64,000 bases of DNA from Brienomyrus brachyistius. Its lineage: Eukaryota > Chordata > Actinopteri > Osteoglossiformes > Mormyridae. Every line of letters starts with the position of its first letter. The stretch's first letter is position 1. Shown here one piece after another: positions 1 through 18,163 of the stretch. Where the stretch lies: NCBI RefSeq assembly GCF_023856365.1, contig NC_064543.1, positions 8,024,452 to 8,088,451 on the forward strand, in the 5' to 3' direction. Both the position numbers and the translations under genes were made by a program. The notes beneath the pieces were generated by a model that had not been told where the DNA came from, searched no databases, and saw only the letters and a program-made list of their open reading frames with translations.

Positions 1-35
1 TTTAGGGGGGCGGGGGATTCGGGGCTGATCTGAGG

Positions 36-205
36 GGTGTTCCCACGAAGCAGCGTTTCTCTGTTAGCGGAGTTAGCTTAACTAGGAGTCATGATAGTGA
101 AATAGGAATGCTCCTTACCTAAACCCTTACTGGGCGATCGTGTCTTCTAACTTAGCTTAGGTCAACCCAGCTAATAGAGATATCCTGCTTCGTGGAACAC
201 CCCTT
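36..205. mobile_element. Hairpin (foldback) MITE, Angel-like
   Basis: The ends are imperfect inverted copies: AGGGGTGTTCCCACGAAGCA at about 35 and its reverse complement, lacking one C, at about 186-206. Pairing continues inward with mismatches (for example TCTCTGTTAGC against TCTCTATTAGC). This is a short non-autonomous foldback element with no ORF. The terminal motif resembles the Angel family of teleost inverted-repeat elements, but that name is from memory. The hairpin rules out a gene here. Confidence 0.6.
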
Positions 206-429
206 GGTCCATACCAGTGCTGAAACCAAACCTATACGCCCTTTGGCAGGGGGTCTACATTAGAATGGTTAATACAACTAGTGTCGTGCAAGTCTGGCGT
301 GATTTAGGATTCGTGCAACTTTGTAGTGTAATTATTCAGTTACGGGTTGTGATTAAATTCAGTTGTTATCGTGTATGTGTACTGGTGACTGTACTTTACT
401 TTATCTGTCTTTAGTTTCAAGTTCTGTAT

Positions 430-640
430 TCAACTGCTGCCGGTGCGGTTTTTAAATTTAGCGCCGCGTTCGCTCTCCGCAGCCCCGGTGTCGGCTGGGC
501 TCTGACGCACTCGGCTGGCCGCATAGAGGTTCCATAGTCTGAATGGCGATTGCAGCAGAGTCGCAGGGCAGAGGCGGCGGAGCGTACAGCGAGCTCAATA
601 CGGCTCAAACCGCGGTCAAAATGCGCGATACGTGAATGGT
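430..640 (+). promoter_or_regulatory. CpG-rich segment, candidate mapk6 promoter / non-coding exon 1
   Basis: This segment is rich in CpG compared with the AT-rich surroundings. It ends in a good splice donor (GAATG|GTGAGT, exon end about 638). Vertebrate MAPK6 has a non-coding first exon, and this is the best candidate for it upstream of the ATG at 2773. There is no clear TATA box. The transcription start cannot be placed from sequence alone, and the second CpG cluster at 1.1-1.26 kb is a competing choice. Confidence 0.4.
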
Positions 641-1089
641 GAGTTCCACTTCTCCTGTGTCGGCGGCTCCTTTAGGGGCTTGCCTTTGGCGTTTCACATT
701 AATTGCACGTATTATTTACAATGATTTTTTAGTTGTGGACACGTTTCGGGGTCTTTTTTTAAACAGGATCCTTATTCTCAATACTCTAGAATACAATTAG
801 TATTCGTGATGTAGCCAAGACAACGGAGCCTTTTGTTTCTCTGGCTGGCGCCTTAAATATGAATGCGGACACATAAAGTGGCTGTACGACCAAATTTGAA
901 ACAGACATATGTTAAGTGCACCGCCCTTTATAAATTATAACAGTATCCCCTTTCGCTCACCTTTTTTTCTTTATAGACCACCACGCCGCTTTTTGTTATC
1001 CTTTCAGTCCGCAAACGATCCCAGCTTGGGAGAAAGCCGACCGCAGACGTGTGGCTTTGGGGTGACGGAACTGTGTGTTTTAACTGAAA

Positions 1090-1262
1090 TACGGTAAAGA
1101 GCTGGATCTGCTCGCGGTTGCCCGACCGGCTACGTGGCTGGCTAGTGCGGCGGAGCTCGCTCGCGCGCGTCGCGCTCCCCCTTTCGGCGCGTTCGGGGCT
1201 CCGATCGACCCGCAGCCGCGTCGTTTATCCGCAATTAGCGCGCGGTGTCCGGGCTGCTTAAC
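1090..1262. promoter_or_regulatory. Dense CpG cluster upstream of mapk6
   Basis: This is the densest CpG run in the first 3 kb, including GCTCGCTCGCGCGCGTCGCG at about 1157 and several GC-box-like stretches. It probably belongs to the mapk6 CpG-island promoter together with the 430-640 segment. It could also be the promoter of a divergent upstream gene outside the window; in human, as I recall, LEO1 lies head-to-head with MAPK6. Confidence 0.4.
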
Positions 1263-2185
1263 AGCGATTTCCAGCGACTCTGCTTGTTTGACGCTGCTTT
1301 TTTTTGCCCCGAAATCGTAAAATCCCCCCCCCCCATTTATACTCTAAATGTAAAAAAGTGTCTTTAAAAACGCATAACGAGGACAACGTTTACTCCTTTG
1401 GCTTTCCGTGAATAGTTAACCGTCTGTCTTAAATATTTTTAATATTTTTTTATAGCTCTATGCGCTTCGACTCTCTAATAAAACTTTTGATTGGTAGGTG
1501 AAACAGGTGGGGTATATAGTCAATATACATTGCAGAAAATAGTCTAGTTAATATTGCGTGGAATTTTTTGTTATTCTCAGGCGAAAAGACTGGCCATTAT
1601 CTTCTCGACTCTTTCCCTCTCTTACCCTTACATTTACAACGACTTTATATAGTTATGCAACCGTTTACTTGTTTACTACTTAAATGCATCATGCATGGCC
1701 ACTGCTTTATTGTGCTGTCTCTTTTTGTCAATTTAAAAGCACTTCCTGAAGCCTAGTAAACATTGGCGTAACTGGTTCCTGGATGTGATTATGGCGCAGA
1801 TCCTACCTGTCAGATGCTGTGACTGTGGGGGCGGGTGTTCGAGTATTTAGTGTGTCTGCTGCATGTACTTAGCTATGTTTTAATTTACTCTATTGAATTA
1901 AAAATATAAGTTTTATGGTTTCCCGTAGGAGAGTGCCTGTTTAAAGATCTCAGAAACACCCACAAATTTTACAAAACTAAACTTGCCAAATAGACCCCTC
2001 CCAAAAATGTTTCTAAGAATGAATTCTTAGCGGGGCTTTGGAATGTTGAATGTGAACAGTTTTCTATGATTGTGAGTGTTCCCCCATCTTTGTTTCAGGA
2101 TGTATAAGTTTGACGACTAGAACACACGTACTTGTGGACTATCATGGTCACAGATTGTAAGCAACTGCTTTTCTTTGCGCTGCAG

Positions 2186-2460
2186 GTTACCTCGCCATAA
2201 GATGGAGGATAGCTTCGATTGTGACTGTGGTGAGCTGGAGCCACCCGATCACTGAGAGGAGGATTGGCGTTTAGCTGCTGGACTTCTGACTCTTAAACGG
2301 GCTGTAGAAAACCAAGCTGAATAAAACTTTTGTGCCCGCTGGCACGGAAGTATTACGCAACTCAGGACCACTCATACACTGAATGTATCTGCACTGTGAA
2401 ATCAACTGCTTCATTCCATTGTGTTCCTTCAGACACTAATAAAAACGTAAAGGCTTCGCA
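2186..2460 (+). other. Exon-like block with acceptor, 17-codon ORF and two poly(A) signals
   Basis: A pyrimidine-rich acceptor (TTTTCTTTGCGCTGCAG) ends at 2185. After it comes a 17-codon ORF (ATG 2202, TGA 2253-2255; MEDSFDCDCGELEPPDH). AATAAA motifs follow near 2321 and 2438. Together these look like a terminal exon of a short transcript that starts at the mapk6 CpG region and ends before the mapk6 coding exon. I do not recognise the peptide. It may simply be non-coding sequence, or an alternative 5' exon of mapk6 with chance poly(A) motifs. Confidence 0.25.
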
Positions 2461-2748
2461 AAGGAATGCTCCATTATTTTTTTCCTTATTTTTTTGACCT
2501 TTTGAGCAATGACTAAATATCTTACCTACATATCAGAGAAATTCACCAGGCTTTGCTGGGGGCACAGCTGAAGGACATAGAACTCTGTCGGCCTCAGTGG
2601 CTGTTTATAATTAGTTTAAGGAAAAAATAGGTGGTTATTTTTATTTTTTCCCCTGAAATGTCTTGCATAGGGTTTTAAATATTCTTTAATAAAAATAGAA
2701 CTCAAGCCCCTTTCCCAGTTGTTTCGGCATTTGATCATAACCGGTTGA

Positions 2749-9425
<6,677 letters not shown>

Positions 9426-10625
9426 TGACCCAAATATTTTAAAATAGTAGTTCTGATATTTTACTTGAATTATTGGTTTTTATGCCTCCTTTTTATAATT
9501 TGTATGTAACTGAGCAACAACCAGTTGTATTTGGCTTAAGGGAGTTTATGACCATGTTGTATTTGGGAAAAAAACCGGCATGCCATTTGCACACGATGTG
9601 ATGTCGAAAAACCAGCACAGAAGAGGTATGGGGGGGGGGGTGAGAAAGTCACGGTGGAGTCATATAGCAGAAGGAGGGGCCGAAACACTACTGGGGGGAG
9701 AGGGGGGGCATTGGGTGGTGGGAAATGCACTCCAAGGAACTGGGTCGAGTCACAGCCAATACGTTTTTGCCCTTTTCATCTGTTTGAAAGTTTATCGTCA
9801 CAATTTATTAATGTATCTTCCCAAAAACATTGTCTAAAACACATTTTATAATTCAAACCCCTCATTGTACGTGTGGTGAAATCAGCAGCCGTTAAATGTT
9901 GATTTTTCTTTTCTTTTCTCTAATTGTTATCTACCTCGAGGTAACAGCAGAACGTGGGCAGATCTCAGCCACAGCAGTGCTTTACAGACACACCCTCCAT
10001 CGCATCCGACACATGCCGATGTCGCTTGCTTTGTGTTATTTCGCCTTTTGCCATAGTGAATTGATGAGGTCATTATTTATTTTTCAGCGGACATGTGATA
10101 TTTATTGTGATGTGTAATTTCAATGCGAGTGTTGGAAAAGCAAAGGAAATTGATTTGCATAATCTTCTGTGGAACATGCAGTACATCAGCATCTAACTTA
10201 AAGTATCATTTGCTTAATTTTAAGCTGTGATTTTTCTTTGCTTAAATGCGCAATTTTTTTTCATCCCGCTGATTTTTATTTATTTTTTAGTTAGAGGTAC
10301 TTCTATTCTTTTACTATAGAGGAAAATGGAATTGAAAATGTGCCTCTAAGTCTTAATTTTTTAAATATAGAATATAGCATTAGAGTCGTGTGCATGGACA
10401 AAACAAATGAAAGGTACATGGAAATTAGAAGCAAACTGTATGTCATCGTTTAATTTTATATTTTTATTACAATTTGTATTTTTTTCCAAACAAGCATGAA
10501 TAAATTAGGTTACACGGTAGCATGTAGGAAGTTAATGGAAATTTGTTTTGCTTTTAAATGTTGGTATTTTATTATTGGTTCTCTTGTTCTAAAAAATATG
10601 AATAAAATCCCCAACAAATATACAA
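9426..10625 (+). other. mapk6 3' UTR with candidate poly(A) signal
   Basis: AT-rich sequence follows the TAA stop. AATAAA at 10601-10606 is followed by a run of T (about 10637), the arrangement of a usable cleavage site. An earlier AATAAA near 10500 could be an alternative. A long G tract sits at about 9630-9640. No ORF of interest is present. Confidence 0.5.
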
Positions 10626-10649
10626 AGGCTTTTTCTGTTTTTTTTTTTT

Positions 10650-12430
10650 CATTTCAAAGTTACCAAAACTCAAAGTAATATGTAACGGTATAGAGGTACA
10701 CAGGAAATTGTATGTGGGACCCTGTCGCCCTTTTATGCAGCCTGTATGTGTCACTTCTCTCTAAGGCACACATTAGTGGAGAATATTGTAACAGGCTGAA
10801 AAACAGGAAATACGCCAATCATCATTCATTCGTCTTCATTGCATCAGCTTCTCCCTGAGAGGAGGCTTGCTGTACTCGCATATGGAGCGGTATGGCAGAC
10901 AGTTTGTTGTAAATGTGATACGCAGCCTGCTCTTCCTTTAGGGGATCTGCCTTTAAGCTCACAGTGCGTGGAGGTGCAGCCACAGCTACGCAGTGCCACT
11001 GCACTGACACTGCACTGACACTGGTTTTACAGTTCATTACCCATGATTTGTTCCAGCACTTGAGTTCAGTCCTCGCCATGGGAAGATTATTGCTTTTTTT
11101 CCCCATACAACTTGACCGAAATAAGTGACTTACAAAATTTTTCAAGCAGCTCTGTCAATTTTGCCTGTAAACAATAATCTTTACATAGGCCATATTTTTA
11201 TTTGCATTTATATTTGTCTAAACTTTTTGAATGACCCAATAAATTGCACCACATACATATCTTATAGTATATTGCATATCAGCTGACGTATGAACCGTTA
11301 TGTAAACCGCCCCCCCCCCCAGTGCAAAATGTTAGACATGGTGCTTCTCTAAAAAAGCTATGGGGGCCGAACTGGAGTTTCTCTGCAGGAAGCCCATACA
11401 TCTGCGCGATTTTTGCAGGTCATACCGTTTTCCTTCTGTCTGAAGACGAAGCAAAACTCCCCCCCCCCCCCCCGCCCCCCGCCCCCCCCCCCCCTCCGCC
11501 CCCCGCCCCCACTTAATGCAGGTGAGAAAGTTCACTCACTTGATTACATGGGAATCAGCAGCAATGTGTGAAATACCGGATCTGGAGCCACCATGACCTA
11601 AAGCCAGGGGCGACTCTCCCACGGCTGAAAGCAGATAGTCCTGGGAAAAGAGGCACGAGAAACAGGGCGTCTTAGTGGAGACGTCAGGCTGAAGGACCTG
11701 CAACCTGACGAGACGCGACCGGCTCTGATCTTAAATCAGAAATCCATCACAATACACAATTAGCAAAGTTTCCAAAATTTGCTTGGGTTAAAACAGCAGG
11801 CCCATGCGTCTCTGCTGCGGAAAGTTACCGGTGAGTGGCTCTTAATCTGGGCTGTTCCCCGGGTGACGGCTGAGGCATCTGAAATTACCGTGCTCTCGAG
11901 TCCCTGCAGTCCGGACAAAGCGCGTCATTCTGGTTCTGGACACGGCACGTGCGTCACCATTTTGAAAGGCTGCTTGGGCAATGGTGCCCTTAGGCGGGAG
12001 CCGCCACTGCAGGCCACCTGCAGCGGGTGAAACAGGATCCTCCGGATGTTCTCACTCTACAAAAGATCGTCTAGGAAACAAACACAGGATGCTGAGCCGT
12101 CTGTGGAAGCCGCACCATAAACATCAGCAGTGACTCATTTTTCAATCAAACATAAAATTCATATACACCCATACCTATGAATTACAACTCCCCAGTATTT
12201 TAATTCACGCCAAAACAAGCTGTGTAAATTAATAACCACATCGAAGCCTCAGCACGAGCCGTCGAAAGGCTTCCGGCACTTCAGACAAATGTTTGAACTT
12301 CACATAAATTCCCAGCAACAAATTTTTACCATTACAGCCCATTTTCAGCCCATCTTCATTTCTTCTTAATTGATTCTTCTTAGTTCGTTGTCTCTTGCTT
12401 CAAAATGTAATGTATGGTATGTGGTGTGTA
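10650..12430. other. Intergenic sequence with a long C-rich tract
   Basis: I see no gene. The clearest feature is a nearly pure cytosine tract at about 11460-11513, broken by a few G and T bases; it could form a G-quadruplex or i-motif and would be prone to slippage. The short proline- or glycine-rich ORFs across it are artefacts of the tract. Confidence 0.6.
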
Positions 12431-12436
12431 TGTATG

Positions 12437-12463
12437 CGTGTGTGTGTGTGTGTGTGTGTGTGT
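12437..12463. repeat. (TG)n microsatellite
   Basis: An uninterrupted run of TG dinucleotides, followed shortly by a short CA run near 12486. Confidence 0.9.
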
Positions 12464-12498
12464 ATAGTATGCCGACTGCATGCTACACACACACACGC

Positions 12499-12945
12499 AG
12501 TACTGTACAAAACTCTTAGGCAGTCAAAAATGTGCATTTATCTGGGTGGTAAGTGCACTTTTGCTCTGAACAAGAAAACACAATTTAGCATTAGAACATA
12601 TGCAAATTAAGAGTAACACAACAAAAACTCGTAGGAACGTCTTCTGTTCCTCAAAAAGTTACTAATTTCTGGTTGGATGGATAGATGAACACCACTTCAG
12701 TTGCCAAACCTCACCACAGGGTCACCCCAGCCATTCTGTGTCTAATAAATTTTACCACTGGCTCACTTAATCAATTTAATTAGAAAATTACATGGGTGTA
12801 CTGGACGGCTGCTGCAAACACTGGGGTGATTTTAGCAGAGGGTTTGAAATGGCTGAGCTGACACTCTTCGGCAGGCATAACAACATTGTTTTACACCAAC
12901 ATGAAGATCAGTTAAACATCATTTTCTTAGGCTGCCTAATTAACC
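12499..12945. mobile_element. Probable non-autonomous repeat element
   Basis: It starts with CAGTACTGTACAAAACTCTT, then AGGCAG, close to a motif found at the ends of dispersed fish elements. It finishes near TTCTTAGGCTGCCTAATTAA, giving a partly inverted AGGCAG..CTGCCT pair. There is no transposase ORF. The boundaries and family are uncertain. Confidence 0.35.
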
Positions 12946-13497
12946 CCCCGCCCCAAACGTGACTCAATCTAAATAAATGTCCAGGTTGGGCACTAGTAGT
13001 AACTGTGAGGCAGTTTAGCAGCTAGACAGGCTCTGCATCCATTTTTTAAACTGGGCAGAGCGAACGCTGGAGCGGCCGCCGTCCCTCTAGGGCCTGGCAG
13101 GCTGCCCGGCAGTATTTACGATTTCCACCTGCTGCAGCCCATCAGCCCTGAGCGGCCCAGCGCTGCCATAGTGTCACATGCCAGTTTGCGCGCTGGCACA
13201 TTTTCTGGAGGTGTGAAAGGTAAGCTGTGACCTTCCTGCGCTCTGTCCCACCACCGCTTGCTTTGCATGGGTCCTCACCAATGCAGAGTTCCCTGAAAAG
13301 GTTTTCCCGGGAAAGGAGGGCTGCCCTTGTCCAACAGCCAGCAGAGGGCAAAGTCTTAGCCAAAACAATTAATGGGCATTTAAAGTGAATAGTGAGTGAC
13401 CAGTGTTACCGGCAGCATGGCGGCTTTACGGGCAGAACACTTACCTTACACCTCCACTGCTGGGGGGGGGGGGCTTCACATCTCATTCTTGCTCTGT

Positions 13498-13640
13498 ATG
13501 TGTGGAATTTGCACTTTCTTCCCATGTTTTGTGGGTTTCCTCCTGCACTCAGTATGTGCCCCATAAGGGCTGGAATACTGTGCAGGACGTACCCCAATCA
13601 TGTGCCTTGTACTACGTTGGATAAACCCTATTGGATGTCC
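13498..13640 (-). repeat. Fragment of a ubiquitous teleost dispersed repeat
   Basis: Read on the + strand, GGAATTTGCACTTTCTTCCC then TGTTTTGTGGGTTTCCTCC is a diverged copy of the motif that appears in reverse as AACATGCAAACTTTGTACAC at 26.88 kb. It belongs with the fragments near 26.8 and 38.2 kb. A G run (about 13461) and a C run (about 13652) flank it. Confidence 0.45.
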
Positions 13641-14576
13641 ATTGTTTGAGCCCCCCCCCCCCACACACACACTTTTCCACATCCCTAAACACCAGTTCCT
13701 TGAAAATAGATTTGTTTATTTATGGAATCACAAGTCCAATTTAGCAACAATTGGGGGGGGGGAGACATTCACTCATGTCAATGTCGCAAAGGTATCCATT
13801 TTGACAGGTACGGTTCCTGTTCAGGTCCAGCTGTTTGTGGCCGAAGAGGAAAGTTAAGAATAAGGTCTACAGCTGGGGACAAAGAAGGTACTTAGTGGAC
13901 ACCCTAAGAAGGTCATTTCTTCTCCTCTCCACACCAACTAGGAAAGCCTTAAAAAGCAGCACAGCTTCAAGAGACACCCTCCCACCCAAAAAAAAAAAAA
14001 AAAACTCCATTTTGAGACGTTTGTAAATTTAAACCACTTGGCAATCGGCATCTGCATCACATGAAGAATAAACGCACAAATAGCACCACAATCTCAGGAT
14101 CAACCGCTTGAGTCGTCAGATATTTTTATGACTATTGGCATCGGCTTCATGCCGTATCTTCGCCGATACGGGGACAATTGTTCCTTTCAGGCATGAACTT
14201 TGGATATGCCAGAACCCGCTTACAACATACAAGACAAGGTTTGGTTAATATTTTCCCTTTATAGTGGCTGTGATAATTGTCCACAAGCTTTAATCTCGTA
14301 GTAACACTTTAAACTTTTAACTGGTAACTTTTTTAACTGAAACAGGTCTGATTTCTTTCCACTTTGACTAACAAGTCGTGTTTGACTTTCCTCTTTACAG
14401 TGAGGTATATAGGTACCAGGGGTCACCCTGTTATATCAGTATGGGTCGCACAGCATGGTTAGTTCTGTATATATTGTGAGCTTCTTTTGTAGCAGTTGGT
14501 GCTGAAGTGACACAAGCTTGGAGGATCACCATGTCGTTAGAAAATGATCAAGTTTAATATTCGACAGGATGGATGT

Positions 14577-14941
14577 GTCAGGGTCAGCTCCTGTTGTTTC
14601 AGTCTTTTGTGTCCCTTCCCCGTTTGGCCAGCAGGTGTCGCTGGCCCTCCTGTCCCTCCTGTCAATCTTTGTGATTTTCCCTGTTTCCTGTCAGCTGTAT
14701 GGCTCAACGTGTTGAGTATGCGGCCTCCTGCAAATCCCTTCTGTCGCCCCATTTGTAATTAATTAGTCTTGTTTACCCCCGTTTACTTTTGAGCCCTCGT
14801 GGTGCTTTCTTTTGTTAGTGTTTTCTTCTGTTTTTTAGTTCAGCTAATAAACCCCGTTTGTCCTTAGAGCCGCAAGTGGGCCATCCACCATTTCTGCCTG
14901 CACCATGCCTCGTTCTCCTGCCCAAACCGCCTCGTTTTGTG
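14577..14941. repeat. Possible solo repeat (LTR- or MITE-like)
   Basis: This block begins TGTCAGGGTCAGCTCC, is pyrimidine-rich, contains AATAAA at about 14846, and ends TTTTGTGAC against a tetranucleotide array. The overall form looks like a dispersed element, but I could not show terminal repeats or a target duplication. Confidence 0.3.
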
Positions 14942-14942
14942 A

Positions 14943-15012
14943 CTGGATGGATGGATGGATGGATGGATGGATGGATGGATGGATGGATGGATGGATGGAC
15001 GGACGGACGGAG
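14943..15012. repeat. (GGAT)n tetranucleotide array
   Basis: A perfect GGAT run that shades into GGAC. Because four and three share no factor, it stays open in several frames, which explains the WMDG-type and IHPS-type ORFs on both strands. Confidence 0.95.
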
Positions 15013-15584
15013 CGAGCGCCTCAATTTTTCCAGTTTTATGGAAATATATGTAGGCTTTAAGTATCAATGTCAAGTGCAATTAAGGCATAGGGCAAATAAA
15101 CTATAGCAATTTAAAAAGAAGTCAAGAAATAATTTAGCGTACAAACTGTATTTAAAATTTTAGACTCACACCAGCAAAAGGTGGCTACTTTAAAAGCCAG
15201 ACACACACAGCAATCTTTATACGAGGAATATCACATTTTTTGTCAGAAAGTTCTTCCCAGCTCTGCTGCAGAAGTACCCATGAATGTGTTGCACTTGTAG
15301 GTTGCTTGGCTTTCAGCCTTCTGCCCAGGTCATCAGCTAAGCAGCTGAATGGGTTTTAAGTCTGGAGGCTGTGCTAGCCCTTCCATGTTTTTAAGAGGAC
15401 TATCTTGTTGATTTCTGTTAATTTAGCTCTGATATAGCCTGGAGGTACGTATATCTTGGGTTACTGCCTTGCTTCTGGACGAAACCCTGACTGACTACAT
15501 GCAGACCAGAGGGCGTTGCATGCTGTGGTGACCATTTTGGTTCAGAATACCAGTCACTCCACTGGTGCTTTTCCACTTTTCAAT

Positions 15585-15876
15585 TAAATTTCTGGAACAA
15601 GAATAGCTTTTCTTGTACGAACGAGCCGATCTGCATATATTTTGTATACATTTATATAGGAAATGATAGTCTGAGATAAAGTCCAGATCAGGACAGCCCT
15701 AGTTCACTAATGGCCACAATCTATATTTACACGTACTGCCTAGTGTTTGCAGACAGCATAAGACGACCTCACCTCTGTGCAATTTTACCGGCAGATAAAC
15801 CTTTAACTGTCACACTCAGTCCCGCTGCCTCTGCTGTGATGGGTTTTGCTAATATTAGGACTCCTGGCTGCTTTCA
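15585..15876 (+). repeat. Direct repeat, copy 1 of a 290-bp duplicated segment
   Basis: The segment from GGAACAAGAATAGCTTTTCT to the TGGCTGCTTTCA end recurs in the same orientation at 17188-17481 with roughly 85-90% identity by eye. It holds no ORF. It may be a local duplication or two copies of a dispersed element. Confidence 0.8.
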
Positions 15877-17187
15877 AATGCATGAATGAATGCTTTTGAA
15901 GTTGCAGGCCAGACTTGCGACATAACAGTTTGTCACAGCGTGTTAATACTTCGCATCTACAGTAGTAGAGGCCAAATCTTGGTGAGCTTCGAAAAGAGCC
16001 ACCAGATGAAGACAGTGAGACTGCATACTATTTTTATAATTACCCAGTCTACCCTGTATCTCCAAAAAAGTCTCACCTAATAAAATTAAATTAACTCAGG
16101 TCTAATGTCCGGCATCCACCCCGTTTATTTCCAGCATGCTTGTTTTTCCACTCCCTTATCAGATAGGTAGCGCCCGCATATATTTCCACCAATAAAAAGG
16201 GCAACTGAGCTTCTTTCCAAAACGAAGTTGGCATTTTCTCAGGCTGCGGCCGTTTCCAGCCCAAACTCTGTGACCACTGCGCAGAAAGCCCTTTGTCAGC
16301 CTAATCCGGGGCTGAAATAACAGGTGGCTGTACGCGCCATTTCCTGCCCGTTATCAAATGAAGATGAAAGTGACATTCATTCCAAGTTTCTCACATTCTA
16401 GACTGTAAAAATATAGACGAGTTATCAGTTCTGTGTGGAATAACTACTATGCCTAATTTTATACGTTGTCTTTTCTGGGAATCAATAACGATGGTGAAAA
16501 TATGGATTTGCCGTGACTTTCGCTTGAAAAAGATACATGTGTTGGCAAGTCAGTCTATCTTCAGGAATAATTTGATACGTAACCGGCAGCTACAAATTAC
16601 TTTAATTTAAGACGGCGCTTATTAAAACTGTTTCCTTAGATTAAAACGGCACACCCAGAGCTGTGCTAAAACAGGCAGTGCGTGGATATTAATGTGGGAG
16701 CCGAAAGTACAGCTCTCTCCGCATTTTCTCTATAGCATGAGACAGGAGGTCGGACGAGTTAGTGGAAAATAACCAGACAGGCGGTCCCTGCTCTTTCCTG
16801 GCGACAGGAACACCGTCACTGCATGTCAGCCAGGGAGACTTCGCGAAGAATGCTACCCGATTATTACCACAGAGGGTAATGGCGTGGCATTTCCAAACCC
16901 AGTCTCATTTCATGTGTAGCGTGATTTTCACCGTCGGACAAATAGCCTACGCCGTTTCTGCAGAGCTGCCGCATTTCAGCGTCGGGCTGCACGCCCCGGA
17001 AAAAGCGGCACATGTGTGTCCTCAAAGGACTGTTAGACCTGCTTCTAAAACCAAGCAGTTACCGGAATTAAGCCAAAAAGAGAAAGGAAACGATATCTTA
17101 CTTTGGATGGCAGGGAGGGACTAAATGGCGGGTTTAAAACTGAATCGGCGCTATTATGTGTACAAAGCTTAACCACATAATTACATT

Positions 17188-17481
17188 AAATGTGTGGAAC
17201 AAGAATAGATTTTCTTGTACGAACGAACTGATCTGTATATATTTTGTATACATTTATATTGAAAATAATAGTCTGAGAAAGTGCAGATCCGGACAGCCCT
17301 GCTTCCCTAATGGCCACGGTCTATATTTACACGTACTGTCTAGTGTTTGCATACAGCATAAACAGACCTCACCTCTGTACAATTTTACAGACAGATAAAC
17401 CTTTAGCTGTCACACTCAGTCCCGCTGCCTCCGCTGTGATGGGTTTGTATTTGCTAATGTTAGGGCTCCAGGCTGTATTCA
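17188..17481 (+). repeat. Direct repeat, copy 2 of a 290-bp duplicated segment
   Basis: This partner of the copy at 15585-15876 lies 1.6 kb downstream in the same orientation. Shared landmarks are TTTTGTATACATTTATAT, CTATATTTACACGTACTG and CACACTCAGTCCCGCTGCCT. Confidence 0.8.
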
Positions 17482-17898
17482 TTATATCAGAGACAGATCG
17501 TTCTGAACACGGCTGCCTCAGCAGGAACATCTTTTCGTGTACATTAGTTTTGATCTTCCTCACACCAGTTTGTCTAAATTGTTGCATAAGACTCCATACC
17601 CATGTTAGAGCCAATCAGGTATAGCAAACCTTTCACGGTTTGGACCGGACACTGACTTTGCACCATTTGATTATCTTCTGCATATACCCACTTCTCCCTT
17701 TTGTCTCTGAAAATTCTCCTTGACTTCAATTTCTGTACACATTCAACTATCAGATCCTCCTTTTTACCCTTAACACTTGAAGACACGTGGCTCTTTGTTC
17801 CATCTTCTGATCCTGACACGTCCAACAAGTCTAACCCTGACTCATGACTATTATGTGACCACTAGCTCACATCTCACAAAACAGTAGTATAGCGACCG

Positions 17899-18163
17899 TA
17901 CACTCTTAGAAAAAAGGGGTAAAATTGGTACTTTTGCTGTACCCTTGTATTTATACCTTTTAAAGTACAGAAATGAACTCTGAGGAACATCACAAAGGTA
18001 CAAACAGCATTAACATACAATCAGTTGTACAGAAATATTCCAGTCCATTTCTGTACCTTAAAAGTTATATTTACCTACAGTTAAGGGTATAGTTGGCAGA
18101 CCTTCGAGTAGGACAACAACAGTGACAAAGGTACATGTTATTACCCACATTTTTGACAGTGTA
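17899..18163. mobile_element. Palindromic MITE, 'GTAC' family, copy 1
   Basis: The ends are inverted: ACACTCTTAGAAAAAAGGGG at about 17900 against TTTTTGACAGTGTAA at about 18150. The interior is full of mirrored AAGGTAC/GTACCTT motifs, including CATTTCTGTACCTTAAAAG. It has no ORF. A second copy lies in myo5c at 61386-61618. Confidence 0.75.

Noticed and set aside
11322..11535. Proline- or glycine-rich ORFs at 11.3-11.5 kb
   Set aside because: They translate a C/G homopolymer tract.
14815..15106. WMDG- and IHPS-repeat ORFs
   Set aside because: Artefact of the (GGAT)n array, which is open in several frames on both strands.
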